This document shows positions 8,457 through 17,713 of a DNA stretch of 64,000 nucleotides, one piece after another. Below the pieces are notes generated by a model. That model was not told the DNA's origin, searched no databases, and saw only the letters and a program-made list of their open reading frames with translations. The translations under genes were made by a program, and so were the position numbers. The DNA lies in the NCBI RefSeq assembly GCF_903166545.1, contig NZ_CAESCH010000001.1, positions 62,001 to 126,000 of the forward strand, given 5' to 3'. Source of the DNA: Metabacillus schmidteae. GTDB lineage: Bacteria; Bacillota; Bacilli; Bacillales; Bacillaceae. Every line of letters starts with the position of its first letter. Within the stretch, counting starts at the first letter, position 1.

Positions 8457-8798
8457 TTATAATTCAGCCAATAGAATGCTTATATTACTAAAAAGTCTCT
8501 GACATACAGAGTGTAGACACTTTGGTAACAAAACATCAACAGCAATGACATCCGTCTTTTCCGTAATAAAGTCAAAAATATCCTCAGATTTAGAGATCGG
8601 TTTACAAATGATCGCCGTTCCATTATGAGAAACAACACTTTCTTCACTATATCGATTATCAATAACAGGCTTAAAAACCTTTACCTCCTGCTTAGCAAAT
8701 GTTGCTCTTCTTACTCTTCGAATGAGCTCTTCAGATTTACCTGAAAACATACTTCCGCAGATGATTTCAAGCCATCCACTTTGCTTCATTACATACAT
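8457..8798 (-). pseudogene. tdk: Thymidine kinase, 3'-truncated
   Basis: ATG at 8798 (AGAGG eight bases upstream) opens a normal thymidine kinase: [21 protein letters not shown] with the P-loop, then [19 protein letters not shown] and [14 protein letters not shown]. At that point the family needs the catalytic Glu (DEVQFF), the lasso and four zinc cysteines. Instead the frame runs into [15 protein letters not shown] and stops at 113 residues, about half of the usual 195. The enzyme cannot work. Its neighbours rpmE and rho are in normal order, while prfA/prmC, expected on the other side, are replaced by unrelated DNA. Confidence 0.85.
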
Positions 8799-8819
8799 GA
8801 AACGGCCTCTCCCTTCTAA

Positions 8820-8885
8820 AAAAAGCGCAAGGCGCCCGCTTATCGGCGACAAGCATAAGTCGAGCAGATGGCGCCTGGAGCTCAC
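8820..8885 (-). repeat. Degenerate copy of hairpin repeat family 1
   Basis: Contains the family ends AAGCGCAAGGCGCC, CGACAAGCATAAG and TCGAG, GGCGCCTGGAGCT, but the central variable stem has been deleted. It lies just upstream of the tdk start. Confidence 0.6.
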
Positions 8886-9040
8886 AAAGTACAAATCTTC
8901 TTTCCTTGATTGACTATACCGATTCTTGGTACATCACTCATCTATTATCACATGTACGAAGTCATGATTATTCCGTTTAAAATTCCTACGAATATATGTA
9001 GGATAACCAAATTTCCGCCTATAAAATGCAAAATTAGGCG

Positions 9041-9080
9041 TGAAAAAACAGGCAAGAGCCATTTCGTCTTGCCTGTTGAG
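9041..9080 (-). terminator. rpmE terminator
   Basis: AACAGGCAAGA (9047-9057) pairs with TCTTGCCTGTT (9067-9077). Read on the minus strand the stem is followed by TTTTTT. It begins 10 bases past the rpmE stop. Confidence 0.85.
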
Positions 9081-9087
9081 AAAATCC

Positions 9088-9294
9088 TTATTTTTGTTTA
9101 AGGCCGTATTTTTTGTTGAATTTATCTACACGTCCACCTGCATCCGCAAATTTTTGACGTCCAGTGTAGAATGGATGGCACTCAGAACAAACCTCAACTT
9201 TGATCTCGTTTAAAATAGAACCAGTTTCGAATTCGTTACCACAAGCGCATTTCACCATAACCTTATTAAAGTTTGGATGAATTCCTGTTTTCAT
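9088..9294 (-). CDS. rpmE: 50S ribosomal protein L31, zinc-binding (type A)
   Basis: 68 residues starting [11 protein letters not shown], with C16, C18, C36 and C39 in KCACGNEF and [14 protein letters not shown]. These are the four zinc ligands of the Zn-containing L31 form. L31 bridges the ribosomal subunits. Start at 9294 because GGAAGGAG is nine bases upstream; the ATG three codons earlier abuts the RBS. Same length and almost the same sequence as B. subtilis RpmE, and in the same position next to rho. Confidence 0.95.
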   Translation of the reverse strand: MKTGIHPNFNKVMVKCACGNEFETGSILNEIKVEVCSECHPFYTGRQKFADAGGRVDKFNKKYGLKQK

Positions 9295-9445
9295 TCTTTT
9301 CATCTCCTTCCGCCCTGAATCATTTCGAAACAGAGTTATATATCTAGGCCAACTCGTCCAATTGACGAAATAATATCCTAGAAAAGCACATGATGAAATT
9401 ATAACAAGTGCATGATGTAAAATCAAGCTGAAGTTAAATATTACT

Positions 9446-9630
9446 AGAAAAGCGGAAGTGCCTCGATCAGCCCCGACAGGCATAAGACGCTCAGGAATAG
9501 AAGATGTTCTTTGTCTTCAATTCCTGAGTGGCTTATGACCCCGAGGCAGTCTAAAACCGCGACATCCTGTCGCAAAGACTGCACTTGCACGTCCTATGCG
9601 ATCTAAGGCTAGGCACTGGAGCTAGACACC
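9446..9630 (+). repeat. Hairpin repeat family 1, long form
   Basis: Starts AGAAAAGCGGAAG, ends GGAGCTAGACACC. It contains two hairpins: 9481-9537 (CATAAG...CTTATG with inner TCAGGAAT/ATTCCTGA) and 9546-9583 (GCAGTC...GACTGC with inner GCGACA/TGTCGC). It lies between rho and rpmE. Other copies are at 12674, 17812, 45473-45890 and 59579. Confidence 0.85.
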
Positions 9631-9685
9631 AACACTAAGTTAGATACGATATTATTTTTCTATTATTTAACAAAACAGAAGTGCC

Positions 9686-10957
9686 CTAACGATTACGTAC
9701 ACCTTTCATTTCCGCATCTAAATTGCTGAAGAATTCTTCGTTTGATTTCGTTTGACGAAGCTTACGAAGGAATTTTTCAATGAAATCTGGTGTATCTGTC
9801 ATAGACTTACGAATTGCCCAAAGTTTTTCCAGATGGTCTTTAGGAATAAGAAGCTCTTCCTTACGTGTTCCAGAACGGCGGATGTCAATAGCAGGGAAAA
9901 TACGTTTTTCTGCTAATGAGCGGTCAAGGTGCAGTTCCATGTTTCCTGTACCTTTAAACTCTTCATAAATGACATCATCCATGCGTGAACCTGTATCAAC
10001 TAAAGCAGTTGCAAGGATTGTTAAACTTCCACCCTCTTCGATATTACGTGCAGCACCGAAGAAGCGCTTAGGACGGTGGAAAGCAGCAGGATCAATACCA
10101 CCGGATAGTGTACGGCCACTTGGCGGAATAACCAGGTTATACGCACGAGCTAAACGTGTGATACTATCCATTAAGATAATAACATCTTTCTTATGTTCAA
10201 CTAATCTCATGGCTCTTTCAAGGACAAGCTCTGCAACCTTAATGTGGTTCTCAGGTACTTCGTCGAATGTTGAGCTAACAACATCACCGGCAACAGAACG
10301 TTCAATATCTGTCACTTCTTCAGGTCTCTCATCAATCAATAAGACGATAAGCTCTGCTTCAGGGTTGTTTGTTGTAATGCTGTTGGCGATTTCTTTTAAT
10401 AGCATTGTTTTACCTGCTTTAGGCGGCGCCACAATAAGACCACGTTGTCCAAAGCCGACAGGGGCAATGAGGTCCATGATTCTAGTAGATAAATAATTTG
10501 GTTTTGTTTCTAGAAAAATTTGTCTATCTGGATATAGAGGAGTTAGTGCTGGGAAGTGAACACGTTCCTTAGCTGTTTCAGGATCTTCACCATTTACAGC
10601 TTCTACATGTAATAAACCGTAATAGCGTTCGTTTTCTTTTGGAGGCCGAACTTTTCCTGAAACCTTATCACCATTTCGCAGATCGAAACGTCTAATTTGA
10701 GAAGCTGAAATATAGATATCCTCTGAGCTAGGTGAATAATTGATTGGTCTTAAGAAACCAAACCCTTCAGATTGGATAATTTCTAAGACACCTTCCATAA
10801 ATAATAAATCCTCTTGCTCAGCATTTGCTTTTAAGATTGCAAAAATTAGTTCTTTTTTTGTTAGCTTGCTATAGTAAGAAACCTTATATTGACGAGCAAG
10901 CTCATATAATTCTTTCAATTTCATATGTTCTAATGAAGAAATTGAAACCTGACTCAT
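9686..10957 (-). CDS. rho: Transcription termination factor Rho
   Basis: 423 residues. N-terminal Rho-N helix bundle ([25 protein letters not shown]), cold-shock-like RNA-binding domain ([16 protein letters not shown]), then the hexameric ATPase with P-loop [11 protein letters not shown], Walker [15 protein letters not shown] and the Q/R-loop regions ([20 protein letters not shown]). It unwinds nascent RNA and ends transcription. Start chosen at MSQVSIS (10957) by alignment with B. subtilis Rho and a GAGTGGTG RBS. In B. subtilis glpX lies between rho and murAB; here 11012-11289 has no gene. Confidence 0.96.
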   Translation of the reverse strand: MSQVSISSLEHMKLKELYELARQYKVSYYSKLTKKELIFAILKANAEQEDLLFMEGVLEIIQSEGFGFLRPINYSPSSEDIYISASQIRRFDLRNGDKVSGKVRPPKENERYYGLLHVEAVNGEDPETAKERVHFPALTPLYPDRQIFLETKPNYLSTRIMDLIAPVGFGQRGLIVAPPKAGKTMLLKEIANSITTNNPEAELIVLLIDERPEEVTDIERSVAGDVVSSTFDEVPENHIKVAELVLERAMRLVEHKKDVIILMDSITRLARAYNLVIPPSGRTLSGGIDPAAFHRPKRFFGAARNIEEGGSLTILATALVDTGSRMDDVIYEEFKGTGNMELHLDRSLAEKRIFPAIDIRRSGTRKEELLIPKDHLEKLWAIRKSMTDTPDFIEKFLRKLRQTKSNEEFFSNLDAEMKGVRNR

Positions 10958-11247
10958 AAAAACACCACTCTTTTCAATTTTCAATTCTTTATAAACTCTT
11001 TCACCTATCAATGTTCAACTCAATTCAAATTGAGAACTTGTCTAATAGTAAATGCTTTCTAGTGCATTAACGAAGAGAAAAACTAGTACGTTTTGGATAG
11101 AGAAGGAAATGAAGGTGAGCTTGAAGTAGTTTTTGTAGTATTCATTCAATGCAGCACTCTTTATTTTAACCCTATTTCAAAGATTTAATCAATGATTTTT
11201 GGAAAATATGCTTGTCTTAAGAGGTGAAAATTGAAGAAACCATAGAG

Positions 11248-11275
11248 AAATCAAGGATATATATATCCTTGATTT
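11248..11275. terminator. Palindromic hairpin after murAB
   Basis: A perfect 28-bp palindrome (AAATCAAGGATATA and its complement) 14 bases past the murAB stop. The T-run is weak. The remaining DNA between rho and this hairpin (11012-11247) shows no gene. Confidence 0.65.
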
Positions 11276-11289
11276 CCTTACTATCAACT

Positions 11290-12579
11290 TTAAGAATTTT
11301 GCAGCTGCTCAATTTCTTTTTCGGTCATCTTTTCACGCCAAATGGTTGCACCAAGCCCGGTTAGTTTTTCCTCTAACTGACTATATCCCCGATCAATGTG
11401 TTCTAAACCTGTAATTTCGGTTATTCCATCTGCCATTAATCCTGCACATACTAAAGCAGCCCCTGCTCGTAAGTCACTTGCTTTCACTTTAGCTCCTTGA
11501 AGCTTTGTCGGACCGGATACGATAGCAGACCGTCCTTCTACTTTTATTGTCGCTCCCATTCTTCTTAGTTCATCGATATGTTTGAAGCGGGCCGAATAAA
11601 TCGTATCTGTTACAACACTTGTTCCAGTTGCTTTTGTTAAGAAAGATGTGAAGGGCTGCTGCAGATCTGTCGGAAACCCCGGATAAACAAGTGTTTTGAT
11701 ATCAACGGCTTTTAATTCCTTTTGACCGCCAACAATTAGGATTTGGTCATTGCTTGTCTCAATATGCATGCCCATTTCTCTTAGTTTGGCAATTAAAGAT
11801 TCAAGGTGCAAAGGAATAACGTTATCGATCATCACTTCTCTTCCCATTGCAGCGCCAATAATCATATATGTCCCTGCTTCAATACGGTCCGGAATGATTG
11901 AATGACGGCAGCCATGCAGCTTCTCGACACCATCAATTCTAATGACGTCAGTACCTGCACCTTTGATCTTTGCTCCCATACTTGAAAGCAGAGTGGCTAC
12001 ATCAATTATTTCAGGCTCCTTCGCTGCATTCTCAATAATTGTTCTTCCCTTTGCTAAAACAGCAGCAAGCATAATATTAATCGTTGCTCCCACACTTACT
12101 ACATCTAAATATATACGAGCACCTTTGAGCTCATCTGCCCGTAGGTAGATCGCTCCTTGTTCATTTGTAATTTGTGCACCAAGTGCTTCAAAGCCTTTAA
12201 TATGTTGATCAATAGGACGAGGACCTAAGTGGCAGCCACCCGGAAGTCCAATTACTGCTTTTTTAAATCGACCTAGCATTGCCCCCATTAAATAATAGGA
12301 AGCTCTCAGTTTTTTTACCTTTCCATTAGGTAAAGGCATTGAAATCATGGATGATGGATCCACAACCATTTCATTGTTTTTTAATTCTACCTTTCCACCA
12401 ATTTCTTCTAATAAATCCCCTAAAATATTGACATCAGATATGTTTGGCAGTCCCTCAATTGTTACAGGAGATTCTGCGAGTATTGTTGCGGGAATGAGTG
12501 CAACTGCACTATTCTTTGCTCCACTAATTGAAACAGTTCCATTAAGTAAATCGCCGCCGGCAACTTTTAATTTTTCCAT
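11290..12579 (-). CDS. murAB: UDP-N-acetylglucosamine 1-carboxyvinyltransferase, second paralogue
   Basis: 429 residues starting MEKLKVAGG (GGGAGAC RBS). It has the MurA signatures: K22-N23 in SGAKNSA and the catalytic Cys116 in [13 protein letters not shown]. That Cys is the fosfomycin target. The enzyme adds enolpyruvate to UDP-GlcNAc in the first committed step of peptidoglycan synthesis. Position between rho and fbaA matches B. subtilis murAB (murZ), the accessory paralogue. Confidence 0.93.
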   Translation of the reverse strand: MEKLKVAGGDLLNGTVSISGAKNSAVALIPATILAESPVTIEGLPNISDVNILGDLLEEIGGKVELKNNEMVVDPSSMISMPLPNGKVKKLRASYYLMGAMLGRFKKAVIGLPGGCHLGPRPIDQHIKGFEALGAQITNEQGAIYLRADELKGARIYLDVVSVGATINIMLAAVLAKGRTIIENAAKEPEIIDVATLLSSMGAKIKGAGTDVIRIDGVEKLHGCRHSIIPDRIEAGTYMIIGAAMGREVMIDNVIPLHLESLIAKLREMGMHIETSNDQILIVGGQKELKAVDIKTLVYPGFPTDLQQPFTSFLTKATGTSVVTDTIYSARFKHIDELRRMGATIKVEGRSAIVSGPTKLQGAKVKASDLRAGAALVCAGLMADGITEITGLEHIDRGYSQLEEKLTGLGATIWREKMTEKEIEQLQNS

Positions 12580-12673
12580 GTTAGTCTCCCTTCTAAGAAG
12601 TTGACTTTCCGGAAAGAACATTCAAGGCGAAACTTTTGTACACAGGTAAGAAATGTGAAATTTTGCATTTAAC

Positions 12674-12857
12674 TCGGTGTCCAGCTCCAGCGCCTAGCCC
12701 CGAAGTACAGGAAGTACAAGTGCAGTCGTTGCGACAGGACGTCGCGTTTTTAGACTGCCTCTAGGTTCTAGCCACAAATGAATTGAAGACAAAGAACGTT
12801 TTCTATTCATTTGCATCTTAATTTCCCGAGGCTGACCAAGGCGCTTCCGCTTTTCTT
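12674..12857 (-). repeat. Hairpin repeat family 1, long form, inverted
   Basis: Begins CGGTGTCCAGCTCCAGCGCC and ends CGCTTCCGCTTTTCTT, the reverse of the 9446 copy. Its variable stem is CAAATGAAT/ATTCATTTG instead of TCAGGAAT/ATTCCTGA, and it has the second GCAGTC/GACTGC hairpin. It lies in the 5' region of murAB. Confidence 0.85.
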
Positions 12858-13409
12858 GTTATGTATACGTTCACACGTCCATCATGTTTTCCGAATGAAA
12901 CATCTTGTCAACATTAATTCCGAATTTAGGATTCAAGCTGTTTATTTATTTTATTGCCCTTAATTCATTAGTAAATACATAAGAATTATACTTATGTGCT
13001 AATTTCAGTAAAATGAATCATACCTTCCTCCTATTATTAAACCATCTATTAGGCGGGACAACAATGTTTTACGATTAATAAATGAAACATTTTATGGGTT
13101 TTTGTTTGGTCTATCTTACTTACTTTGTTGCTATTTAATCAGTTAAACGAAAAATAAGTTCGCTCAATTCCACTATTCTTTTAAATAAAAGTAAACAATA
13201 ACAATATTCTTTTCGAAATAAGTTACGAGTTTTAGAAGATTCATAGCTATAACTTTTGTGGATGTTGTATGAAGATTGATGCAGGACTAAAATTGAAAAC
13301 GGACAAGCACAAGCGAGTCCGTTCATCTATTATTCTATCAAGTTTGGTCATATAGGTAAAGGATTAGAAGGATTTAATCATACTTGTTAGCGCTTTCTTA
13401 AAATTCAGA
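12858..13409. other. Long gene-free stretch where transaldolase would be expected
   Basis: About 550 AT-rich bases with no convincing coding frame on either strand (a 63-codon frame at 13135-13326 has a non-protein-like composition and no RBS). The only structure is a hairpin at 13298-13323 (AACGGAC/GTCCGTT), which resembles a minus-strand terminator. In B. subtilis the transaldolase gene ywjH sits here; no remnant is visible. Confidence 0.5.
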
Positions 13410-13440
13410 ATATAACCGCCTTTATTTAAAAGGCGGCCAT
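13410..13440 (-). terminator. fbaA terminator hairpin
   Basis: CCGCCTTT (13416-13423) pairs with AAAGGCGG (13429-13436), starting 23 bases past the fbaA stop. The T-run is poor on the minus strand. Confidence 0.65.
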
Positions 13441-13459
13441 ATTATTATCCATTATAGGA

Positions 13460-14317
13460 TTACGCTTTGTTAGAAGAACCAAATTCACGCATTTTACCGA
13501 TAACAGTTTCTTTGATTGCGTCACGAGCTGGTCCTAAGTATTTACGTGGATCATATTCGTTTGGCTTCGCAGCTAACACTTCACGAACAACTTTTGCAGA
13601 TGCAATTTGGTTCTCAGTGTTAACGTTGATTTTCGCTGTACCGAAAGAAATAGCTTTTTGGATATCTGTTGTTGGGATACCAGTACCACCATGAAGTACT
13701 AATGGCATGTTAGTAAGACCTGCGATTTCTTCCATTTCTTTGTAACCTAAGTTAGGCTCACCTTTGTATGGTCCGTGAACAGAACCAAGAGCTGGAGCTA
13801 GGCAATCAATACCAGTGCGTTTAACAAGTTCAGCACACTCTTGTGGATCTGCATAGATTACGCCTTCTGCAACAACGTCATCTTCTTGTCCACCAACAGT
13901 TCCAAGCTCAGCTTCTACTGATACACCTTTTGAATGAGCATATTCTACAACTTTAGAAGTTGTTTCAACGTTCTCTTCAAATGGATCATGTGAAGCATCA
14001 ATCATAACAGATGTAAATCCAGCATCGATTGCTTCTTTACATTTGTCAAAGCTTGAACCATGATCAAGATGAATCGCTACAGGAACAGTGATATTGTAGT
14101 CTTCGATAAGACCTTCTACCATTTTAACAACTGTTTTGAAACCACCGATGTAACGTCCAGCACCTTCAGAAACACCAAGAATAACTGGTGATTTCTCTTC
14201 TTGAGCTGCTTGAAGAATTGCTTGAGTGAACTCAAGGTTATTGATGTTGAATTGACCTACTGCATATCCTTCGTCTTTTGCTTTGTTAAGCATTTCTGTC
14301 ATTGAAACTAAAGGCAT
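13460..14317 (-). CDS. fbaA: Class II fructose-1,6-bisphosphate aldolase
   Basis: 285 residues. Zinc-ligand region [14 protein letters not shown], catalytic/phosphate regions [35 protein letters not shown] and INVNTENQ are all present. It cleaves FBP to DHAP and glyceraldehyde-3-phosphate in glycolysis and works backwards in gluconeogenesis. Good RBS (TAGGAGGAT). It sits downstream of spo0F on the same strand, as in B. subtilis, with a 254 bp gap that presumably holds its own promoter. Confidence 0.95.
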   Translation of the reverse strand: MPLVSMTEMLNKAKDEGYAVGQFNINNLEFTQAILQAAQEEKSPVILGVSEGAGRYIGGFKTVVKMVEGLIEDYNITVPVAIHLDHGSSFDKCKEAIDAGFTSVMIDASHDPFEENVETTSKVVEYAHSKGVSVEAELGTVGGQEDDVVAEGVIYADPQECAELVKRTGIDCLAPALGSVHGPYKGEPNLGYKEMEEIAGLTNMPLVLHGGTGIPTTDIQKAISFGTAKINVNTENQIASAKVVREVLAAKPNEYDPRKYLGPARDAIKETVIGKMREFGSSNKA

Positions 14318-14571
14318 GTCGAAAATCCTCCTAATAATAGACCTTATTTTCTTATACAGAAAAGTATATCATACCTAGCATGACCAAATAATTCCCTTAT
14401 ATGTAAACTTCGCATGATCACTTTTCACATCATATAGCATACCAATAACTTCACAAATCGGCAACAATTCGACATATATTTGGGTAATATAATGTTACGA
14501 GGTATACTAAAAGATGATCTCTTTCAGTTACAATAAACCTTTGCGTATAAGGCTTTTCCAATTGTTTTCTT

Positions 14572-14949
14572 TTATTGATTTGTTCTAATTGGTAAATATT
14601 TCTTTACCGCATCTCTGATCTCATCGATATCAAAAGGCTTGGCAAAATGAGTAAGTGCTCCTAAATCCTTTGCCTCCTGGATCATATCAAGCTCACCGTA
14701 TGCTGTCATAATGATCACACGGATATCCTGATCCACGACCCTCATTCGTTTTAAAATTTCAATACCATCCATACCAGGAATTTTCATATCAAGCAATACT
14801 AAATCGGGAGAGTGATTTTCCACAATTTCCAGTGCCTGAAATCCATTTGCTGCTTGAAATGTTTGATATCCTTCTTTTTGAAAAACCTCATTTAATAAAA
14901 TACGAATTCCATATTGATCATCTACGATTAGTATCTTTTCTTTTAGCAT
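14572..14949 (-). CDS. spo0F: Sporulation phosphorelay response regulator Spo0F
   Basis: 125 residues: a single receiver domain with D10, D11, phosphoacceptor D54 (VLLDMKIPG), T82 (IMTAYGE), H101 and K104 (HFAKPFD), numbering identical to B. subtilis Spo0F. It takes phosphate from sporulation kinases and passes it to Spo0B. There is no output domain. RBS GAGGAG. A sigma-H-type promoter and 0A-box-like sites precede it (see 15083-15210). Confidence 0.95.
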   Translation of the reverse strand: MLKEKILIVDDQYGIRILLNEVFQKEGYQTFQAANGFQALEIVENHSPDLVLLDMKIPGMDGIEILKRMRVVDQDIRVIIMTAYGELDMIQEAKDLGALTHFAKPFDIDEIRDAVKKYLPIRTNQ

Positions 14950-15082
14950 TCTGCATACTCCTCTTATGTTTTTTAGTTAAATTCCTATCATTAGTTACCA
15001 AAATAACTTTCCGTTCATCTATCACTTATTCAATTATAACGAAAGGGAAAGACTTACCCACCTGCGTTAATCTACTTAACTA

Positions 15083-15210
15083 ATTCGTCTCTAACCTTTA
15101 TTTCCCTTCATGTTTTCTTATACTTTTCTCGACAATTTCTGAGCGTTTTGTCATATTATACACTATTCACTTCCAATTTAAGCTTATCATAAAGCTATGC
15201 TTCGACAACG
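15083..15210 (-). promoter_or_regulatory. spo0F sigma-H promoter with upstream Spo0A boxes
   Basis: On the minus strand GAAGGGAAA (15101-15109), an 11-base spacer and GACGAAT (15083-15089) match the sigma-H consensus RNAGGAWWW-N11/12-RNNGAAT at all but one position. Upstream lie ATTGTCGAG (15128-15136) and GTTGTCGAA (15202-15210), matching the 0A box TTTGTCGAA at 7/9 and 8/9 positions. This is how spo0F is controlled in B. subtilis. Confidence 0.75.
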
Positions 15211-15276
15211 CCTGACTTTCTTCTCTATTCTTTTATCGCTATAATATATGATACTGGAGAAAGGAGATTATCTCTT

Positions 15277-15816
15277 ATGATGAAAATTTTCACAACACAA
15301 TTAACCGGACATTTCAACCGAATCTTAGAGCAAGAGGAATTATCTATAGAGGATAGTGCCAGACTATTGGCGCAAGCATTGATAGGAGAAGGGAAACTAT
15401 ATATTTATGGATACAATGAGCTCCATAGCATTGTCTTAGAGGCGGAAAATAGTAGTGAGCCGTTCCTTCGTACAGAAGCTCTTCTTGATGAAAATGGCCA
15501 GATGAAAGAGCTGTCTCAGGAAGACCGGGTTCTACTTTTTTCTTATCGTTCAACCGATTCTGATGCCATTACACTAGCAAAAAAACTAACTGACCTGGGA
15601 ATTCCAACTGTTGGCATATCTGCTAGTATAAAAGGGGAAGACTCCGGATTAGAAGCTGTAACAGACTTTCATATTGATACAAAATTGCGCCAAGCATTAA
15701 TCCCTGGTGATGATGGACAAAGATATGGCTACCCTGCACTTATGACAGCTTTATATGTTTATTATTCTCTAAAGTTTACACTGAATGAAATTTTAAGTGA
15801 ATATGACGAGGAGTAA
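15277..15816 (+). CDS. ywjG: YwjG/DUF2529 family protein
   Basis: 179 residues starting MMKIFTTQLTGHFNRIL behind AAAGGAGATT. The fold looks like a SIS-type sugar-phosphate domain (LFSYRSTDSDAITLAKKLTDLGIPTVGIS), although no catalytic motif is evident. Its position, divergent from spo0F and next to pyrG, is as in B. subtilis. The function is not established. Confidence 0.8.
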   Translation: MMKIFTTQLTGHFNRILEQEELSIEDSARLLAQALIGEGKLYIYGYNELHSIVLEAENSSEPFLRTEALLDENGQMKELSQEDRVLLFSYRSTDSDAITLAKKLTDLGIPTVGISASIKGEDSGLEAVTDFHIDTKLRQALIPGDDGQRYGYPALMTALYVYYSLKFTLNEILSEYDEE

Positions 15817-15850
15817 AGTGAAAAAAGGTATTTACTTTTGAAACAAGTAT

Positions 15851-15877
15851 AACCCTGTTCTAATTTAGAACAGGGTT
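15851..15877. terminator. Bidirectional terminator-like hairpin
   Basis: AACCCTGTTCTAA and TTAGAACAGGGTT are exact complements with a one-base loop, 34 bases after ywjG and before the convergent unknown gene. No long T-run. Confidence 0.6.
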
Positions 15878-15969
15878 AGGAATCGAATCGTTGATCTATA
15901 TTTTAAAATAGCATCTTTTGGGATCGTCTCTTTTTTTCTAAAACCATACCAAACCTTTAGCTCCTCTGT

Positions 15970-16362
15970 TTACTTGGAGGATAAGTATTTTACATAAATA
16001 GCTTGGGAAGTATTTACTGTTTTGCAGCCTTCTAGATCTTCTTCCTTCAACAATCCTAGTTGAATGGCTGATTTTATTTTCCCTTCATCAGGCTTTTTTT
16101 CAATAAGATCGAGCAAATTTAACTCTTCAAGCCTTTTAACGGTTTGTTGCTGTTTAAACTTTTCAGTATTTCGTATTTGTCTTTGCAATTTGTAATCCCT
16201 CAGGATCATTTCTGCTTTAGCGTTTTTACCCACCGACAAATCAAAATATTCATTAAAAGCTCTTTTCCATTCATCAATCTCTGTTTCCACTTCTTTTTTC
16301 TTATGTTGAAGTTCAAGATAATGAGCAAGTATCTCTCTTGTGATGACTATTTTATTTGCCAA
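15970..16362 (-). CDS. Unrecognised coiled-coil protein
   Basis: 130 residues, highly charged. Residues 10-75 are predicted coiled coil (LQHKKKEVETEIDEWKRAF, then RDYKLQRQIRNTEKFKQQQ), followed by a compact tail (KRLEELNLLDLIEKK, IKSAIQLGLLKEEDL, TSQAIYVK). TTG start chosen because AGGGG is six to seven bases upstream. I do not recognise the family. It is a single gene with a striking inverted repeat directly in front (16374-16409) and is not part of the B. subtilis gene order, so probably an acquired gene. Confidence 0.65.
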   Translation of the reverse strand: MANKIVITREILAHYLELQHKKKEVETEIDEWKRAFNEYFDLSVGKNAKAEMILRDYKLQRQIRNTEKFKQQQTVKRLEELNLLDLIEKKPDEGKIKSAIQLGLLKEEDLEGCKTVNTSQAIYVKYLSSK

Positions 16363-16373
16363 CCGTATCCCCT

Positions 16374-16409
16374 CATTTCACAGATGATAGTTCATCATAT
16401 TGTGAAATG
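16374..16409. promoter_or_regulatory. Two-tier inverted repeat in front of the unknown gene
   Basis: CATTTCACA (16374-16382) pairs with TGTGAAATG (16401-16409), and inside it GATGA pairs with TCATC around a TAGT loop. It begins a few bases upstream of the RBS, so it is either an operator for a dimeric regulator or an mRNA hairpin controlling translation. Confidence 0.55.
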
Positions 16410-16501
16410 ATGTAAGATATTCACATAAGAACGAATGTTTCCATTTTATTTAAATTAGTTTCTTAGAAATAAGGAAAAAGGCATATTTTCTATACTAAAA
16501 A

Positions 16502-16525
16502 GATCAGTCCATTATGAGACTGACC
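16502..16525 (-). terminator. LacI gene terminator
   Basis: GTCAGTC and GACTGAT arms (minus-strand reading) around TCATAATG, just past the LacI stop. Confidence 0.6.
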
Positions 16526-16529
16526 TACT

Positions 16530-17540
16530 TTATCTTTCACTTGATTCCCTTATGATAAGTTCGGTGTCAATTAATACAGGCTTTAAGTCCTTTTTTCCAT
16601 GAATTAAGTCGTTTAACATATTCGCGGCAAGCTTTCCTAATTGCTCTTTATTTTGCTTAACTGTTGAAAGCTTGGGGGTGCTGTATCGACAGGCATCTAT
16701 GTCATCACACCCAATGACGGAAATATCTTCTGGAACATGTAGCCCATGATTCTTAATGGCTTCAATTGCACCAAATGCCATTAAATCAGAAGCAGCAAAA
16801 ACTGCTTTCGGATATGTTTGCTTCTCTAGTATTTTGTTCATGGCGTGATAGCCACTTTCTTCTTTGAAATCACCATATTGAATCCAGCTTGGTTTTATGC
16901 TGAGTCCTAGTTGGTTCATCGCTTCTTTAAATCCTTGTTCACGGAGCTCAGTAATAAGATTATGCTCTCTTCCACCGATAAAACCAATATCACGAATTCC
17001 TTGTGCATAAAAGTGTTGCACCACATTTTTAGTGAGATTCACATTGTCACTCATGACATAGCTTGCTTTTGGTCCTTGTAACTCTAAGTCAATGCCGAGA
17101 CAAGGGATACCTTCCCTTACAAGCTCGTAAATATCATCCTCGATATCTTCACCCGAAATAATGACACAGCCATCCACATGAAAATGTCTACATCTGGCTA
17201 AATAACTTCCGTGATCTTTGGAAAATTGTTCGTTCGAAAACATGATAATATCATAGCCTAATAATCCAATAACCTTTTTAAAGGATGTCACAACTTCATT
17301 AAAAAAAGGGTGTGTGAAGTCTACATTTACTTTTCCGGCATGTATTAGGCCTATCAAATTTGACTTTTTAGTTGCTAAGGCTTTGGCAAAAAAGGTTGGC
17401 TGATATCCGGTTTCAGTGATGATGTCCATTACTTTTTTCCTTGTGTTTTCACTGATGCCGCTATAGTTATTAATAACTTTTGATACAGTTCCCGGGGAAA
17501 CTCCAGCCATCTCCGCAATATCTTTTATCGTTAGGTTCAT
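16530..17540 (-). CDS. LacI/GalR family transcriptional regulator
   Basis: 336 residues. Helix-turn-helix TIKDIAEMAGVSPGTVSKVIN with the hinge helix (NTRKKVMDIITETGYQP, then FFAKALATKKS), followed by a periplasmic-binding-protein-like sugar domain (LIGLI, ASDLMAFGAIEAIKNHG, ISVIGCDDID). These proteins bind operator half-sites and release on binding a sugar or sugar phosphate. No sugar gene is adjacent: the neighbours are repeats and pyrG. Its target could be a distant operon. Confidence 0.9.
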   Translation of the reverse strand: MNLTIKDIAEMAGVSPGTVSKVINNYSGISENTRKKVMDIITETGYQPTFFAKALATKKSNLIGLIHAGKVNVDFTHPFFNEVVTSFKKVIGLLGYDIIMFSNEQFSKDHGSYLARCRHFHVDGCVIISGEDIEDDIYELVREGIPCLGIDLELQGPKASYVMSDNVNLTKNVVQHFYAQGIRDIGFIGGREHNLITELREQGFKEAMNQLGLSIKPSWIQYGDFKEESGYHAMNKILEKQTYPKAVFAASDLMAFGAIEAIKNHGLHVPEDISVIGCDDIDACRYSTPKLSTVKQNKEQLGKLAANMLNDLIHGKKDLKPVLIDTELIIRESSER

Positions 17541-17713
17541 CGCATTCCCTCAATTATGATTGATCTTTATTTTTTAGATACCTCAACATTACTATGGATT
17601 GGTGTATTATTCAATTTAGTTTTTGAAGCCCTTTCATGAATGGTATATCAGGATATTATTCTTCTATTAATTGGTTTCTTCATAATCGGTTGCTTGTAAT
17701 TTGTAATGTGCAT

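Noticed and set aside
8799..8894. 32-residue N-terminal extension of thymidine kinase
   Set aside because: It is the translation of a decayed family 1 repeat; the RBS and family alignment put the start at 8798.
9295..9483. Longer L31 reading frame upstream of rpmE
   Set aside because: The extension is hydrophobic and includes repeat-derived sequence; L31 family length and the RBS fix the start at 9294.
9446..9630. Family 1 repeat as a small protein-coding gene
   Set aside because: No frame stays open across copies and changes are compensatory in stems, not codon-like; it is a structural element.
13135..13326. 63-codon open frame downstream of fbaA
   Set aside because: No RBS, odd composition (rich in Cys, Tyr, Ser) and overlap with a terminator-like hairpin; it looks like chance.
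13385..13398. cre-like TGTTAGCGCTTTCT downstream of fbaA
   Set aside because: Good match to the consensus, but located behind the gene with no promoter or downstream gene to control.
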